This document shows, one piece after another, positions 6,036 through 7,353 of a DNA stretch of 7,353 bases. Position 1 is the first letter of the stretch. The number at the start of each line of letters is the position of its first letter. The notes under the pieces are model-generated. The model was not told the origin of the DNA. It did not search any database and saw nothing but the letters and a program-made list of their open reading frames with translations. The position numbers and the translations under genes are program-made. The stretch comes from an uncultured Actinomycetes bacterium (lineage in GTDB: Bacteria > Actinomycetota > Thermoleophilia > Gaiellales > F1-60-MAGs149). Location: assembly GCA_903960645.1 (NCBI GenBank), contig CAJCBN010000425.1, positions 1 through 7,353 of the forward strand, written 5' to 3'.

Positions 6036-6755
6036 CTACCCGAGCGGCCACGGCAGGTCGGGCATGTGCCGGGTCCAGACGGCCTCGAGCGATCCGTCGG
6101 CGACGATCGTCGTCAGTGCACCGTCGAGCGCCGCCCGCAGGTCGTCCTCACCGTGGCGGACGGCGATCCCCCACTGGTTGCGGGTCTCGACCGTGAACGC
6201 CAGCCGCAGCTCGGGGTCATCGTCCAACGTGACCATCACGACGTCGTCGTCCACGAAGCCATCGATCTCGCCGGAGCGTGTCGCCGCGATCATGTCGGCG
6301 TAGACGTCGTCGGTGGCCCCGTCGAACGGCACGGGGATCACGCCCGGGAACGTCTCGGTCAGCGTCATGTTGGTGCTCATCGCGATCGCGCCGATGCGTC
6401 GGCCAGCGCACTCCAGCGGATTCGAGATCGTGCTCTCAATCCGCGTCACCAGCGACTCATTGAAGATCGCGTACGGCCGGCTGAAGTCGGCGAGCGTGCG
6501 GCGGTGGTCGGTAATGCCCTGGCCGCACCAGATGCCGTCGACCCGCCGCGCGTGCAGCGCGGGGTAGAAGTCGCTCCACGCGAGTGGCACCCAGACGAGC
6601 GCGAGCCCCAGCTGGTCGGCGACGAGGCGGGCGGCATCCGGCTCGTAGCCGGGCCGCGTGCCGTCGGGGCGCAGGAGGCCCATCAGCGGCATCGCGTCGA
6701 GATCTCCGCAGCCGAGCGTCAGCGTGCCGGGGGTGATGAGGTCGTAGCTGCTCAC
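6036..6755 (-). CDS. Solute-binding-protein family 3-like protein without a signal peptide
   Basis: A 239-residue protein with the periplasmic amino-acid-binding fold of SBP family 3. Visible elements are L-T-L-G-C-G (12-17), the G-Y-E-P-D-A-A-R-L-V-A-D-Q-L-G helix start (36-50), and R-V-D-G-I-W-C-G-Q-G-I-T-D-H-R (71-85) followed by A-D-F-S-R-P-Y (89-95). The second lobe begins about 115, with S-G-E-I-D-G (161-166). By my alignment to LAO-binding protein from memory, Arg85 equals Arg77 (carboxylate ligand) and Asp170 equals Asp161 (amino-group ligand), which suggests an amino-acid-type ligand. The start is a GTG at 6755 overlapping the ligase stop as GTGA. The domain begins within about ten residues, leaving no room for a signal peptide, and the in-frame extension to an ATG at 6818 (inside the ligase gene) is polar, not hydrophobic. 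It should therefore be cytoplasmic, which is unusual. No transporter genes are visible. Confidence 0.85.
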   Translation of the reverse strand: MSSYDLITPGTLTLGCGDLDAMPLMGLLRPDGTRPGYEPDAARLVADQLGLALVWVPLAWSDFYPALHARRVDGIWCGQGITDHRRTLADFSRPYAIFNESLVTRIESTISNPLECAGRRIGAIAMSTNMTLTETFPGVIPVPFDGATDDVYADMIAATRSGEIDGFVDDDVVMVTLDDDPELRLAFTVETRNQWGIAVRHGEDDLRAALDGALTTIVADGSLEAVWTRHMPDLPWPLG

Positions 6756-7353
6756 GGGATCCACTGCCTGTACATCGTTTCCTCCCAGTCGGTGACGGCG
6801 CCGCAGAAGCGGGCCCATTCATCACGCTTGAACGCAGTGTAGAGATCGGTCAGATCGTCGCCGAGCGTCGCCCGGACCCAGGGGGAGGTGGCGAATCGCT
6901 CGACGGCATCGCCGAGCGTGAGCGGCAGCGGAGCGAACGTCTCCGGTCCGATCACGCCAGGTTCCGGTGCCGGTCCCGGGTCGATGGCACGGTCCAGCCC
7001 ATCCTCCATCGCCGCGGCGATCAGCGCGTGTGACAGGTACGGGTTGACGATCGAGTCGGGCAGCTTCAGCTCGAGGCGTCCGCTGGCGCTGACCCGCACG
7101 CTGCGGCTGCGGTCATCGAGCCCCCAGTCCACGCGGGAGGGCGCGAACTGCCCTGCATCCCAGTAGCGCTTGTACGAGTTGACGGTGCTGCCGTAGACGG
7201 CCATCGACTCGGCGGCGTGGGCCAGCAGCCCACCGAGGGCGTGCCGCGCCGTGTCGGTGATGTGCAGCTCGCGTCGCCCGGGCTCGGCGAAGACGTTCTG
7301 CCCGTCCTTCCAGAGCGACAGGTTGTGGTGGCAGCCGTTGCCCATGATGCCGA
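6752..7353 (-). CDS. Glutamine synthetase family ligase, C-terminal part (partial; gamma-glutamyl-amine ligase-like)
   Basis: The reading frame enters from the right edge and ends at TGA (6754-6752), giving 199 complete codons of the catalytic domain. Counting from the first full codon, G-N-G-C-H-H-N-L-S-L-W (4-14) corresponds to the G-S-G-M-H region of E. coli GlnA, with His8 equal to the metal ligand His269. N-S-Y-K-R (about 57-61) and the R-S-R-S-V-R block supply the substrate/ATP arginines. R-L-E-L-K-L-P-D contains the Glu equal to Glu357, followed by N-P-Y-L. The position of GlnA Arg359 is Lys here, a change that may reflect a subfamily using amines rather than ammonia. ATP-dependent glutamylation of an amine (PuuA, GlnA3/GlnA4 or GlnT/GmaS-like) is inferred mainly from the hydrolase and oxidase nearby. 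An ordinary glutamine synthetase paralogue is the alternative. It is the first visible gene of the minus-strand run. Confidence 0.88.
   Translation of the reverse strand, partial: GIMGNGCHHNLSLWKDGQNVFAEPGRRELHITDTARHALGGLLAHAAESMAVYGSTVNSYKRYWDAGQFAPSRVDWGLDDRSRSVRVSASGRLELKLPDSIVNPYLSHALIAAAMEDGLDRAIDPGPAPEPGVIGPETFAPLPLTLGDAVERFATSPWVRATLGDDLTDLYTAFKRDEWARFCGAVTDWEETMYRQWIP

Noticed and set aside
6756..6818. Upstream start (ATG at 6818) for the binding-protein-like gene, which might have supplied a signal peptide.
   Set aside because: The extra residues are charged and polar with no hydrophobic core, and they overlap the ligase gene. No export signal is gained.
5970..6842. Plus-strand open frame of 290 codons antisense to the binding-protein and hydrolase starts.
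   Set aside because: It spans gene boundaries on the other strand and has Arg/Asp/Val-rich shadow composition without motifs.
1..7353. tRNA, rRNA, CRISPR, insertion sequences, attachment sites, riboswitches.
   Set aside because: No direct repeats, transposase-like proteins or recognisable structured RNA sequences were seen; the longest region without a gene is 72 bases.

Overview
The window looks like a chromosomal segment from a GC-rich bacterium. Codons end overwhelmingly in G or C, genes are tightly packed, and I see no mobile elements, repeats, CRISPR arrays or RNA genes. Several genes have no Shine-Dalgarno sequence but carry a -10-like hexamer exactly six bases before the ATG, which is the mark of leaderless transcripts. 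Together with the protein families, this suggests an actinobacterium, possibly of the Solirubrobacter/Thermoleophilia type. That placement is inference; a GC-rich Chloroflexota or Deinococcota member cannot be excluded from the sequence alone.

Layout. (1) Positions 1-875, plus strand: the last 74 codons of a LutB-type iron-sulfur protein, overlapping by ATGA with a complete LutC (LUD domain). This is the end of a lactate-utilisation operon. (2) 880-1671, minus: a secreted L,D-transpeptidase whose stop codon lies four bases from that of lutC. (3) 1672-1743: a 72-base divergent intergenic region with two small inverted repeats. (4) 1744-3150, plus: a DAO-family FAD-dependent amine/amino-acid oxidase resembling PuuB. 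(5) 3154-7353, minus: a four-gene run. In transcription order it is the C-terminal part of a glutamine-synthetase-family ligase, a solute-binding-protein-like protein with no signal peptide (GTGA overlap), a class I glutamine amidotransferase-like hydrolase (peptidase C26, PuuD-like), and a molybdopterin oxidoreductase of the CPLDCPDTC type.

How the genes may work together. A GS-like ligase, a DAO-type oxidase and a C26 hydrolase are three of the four enzyme types of the gamma-glutamylated putrescine (Puu) route: glutamylate an amine, oxidise it, oxidise the aldehyde, then release glutamate. No aldehyde dehydrogenase (PuuC) is visible. The two unusual members are the cytosolic binding protein and the molybdoenzyme. 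The binding protein appears to keep the amino-acid-clamping Arg and Asp of LAO-type binding proteins, so it could bind glutamate or a gamma-glutamyl intermediate inside the cell. The molybdoenzyme has no obvious place in the known route. The amine substrate cannot be read from the sequence.
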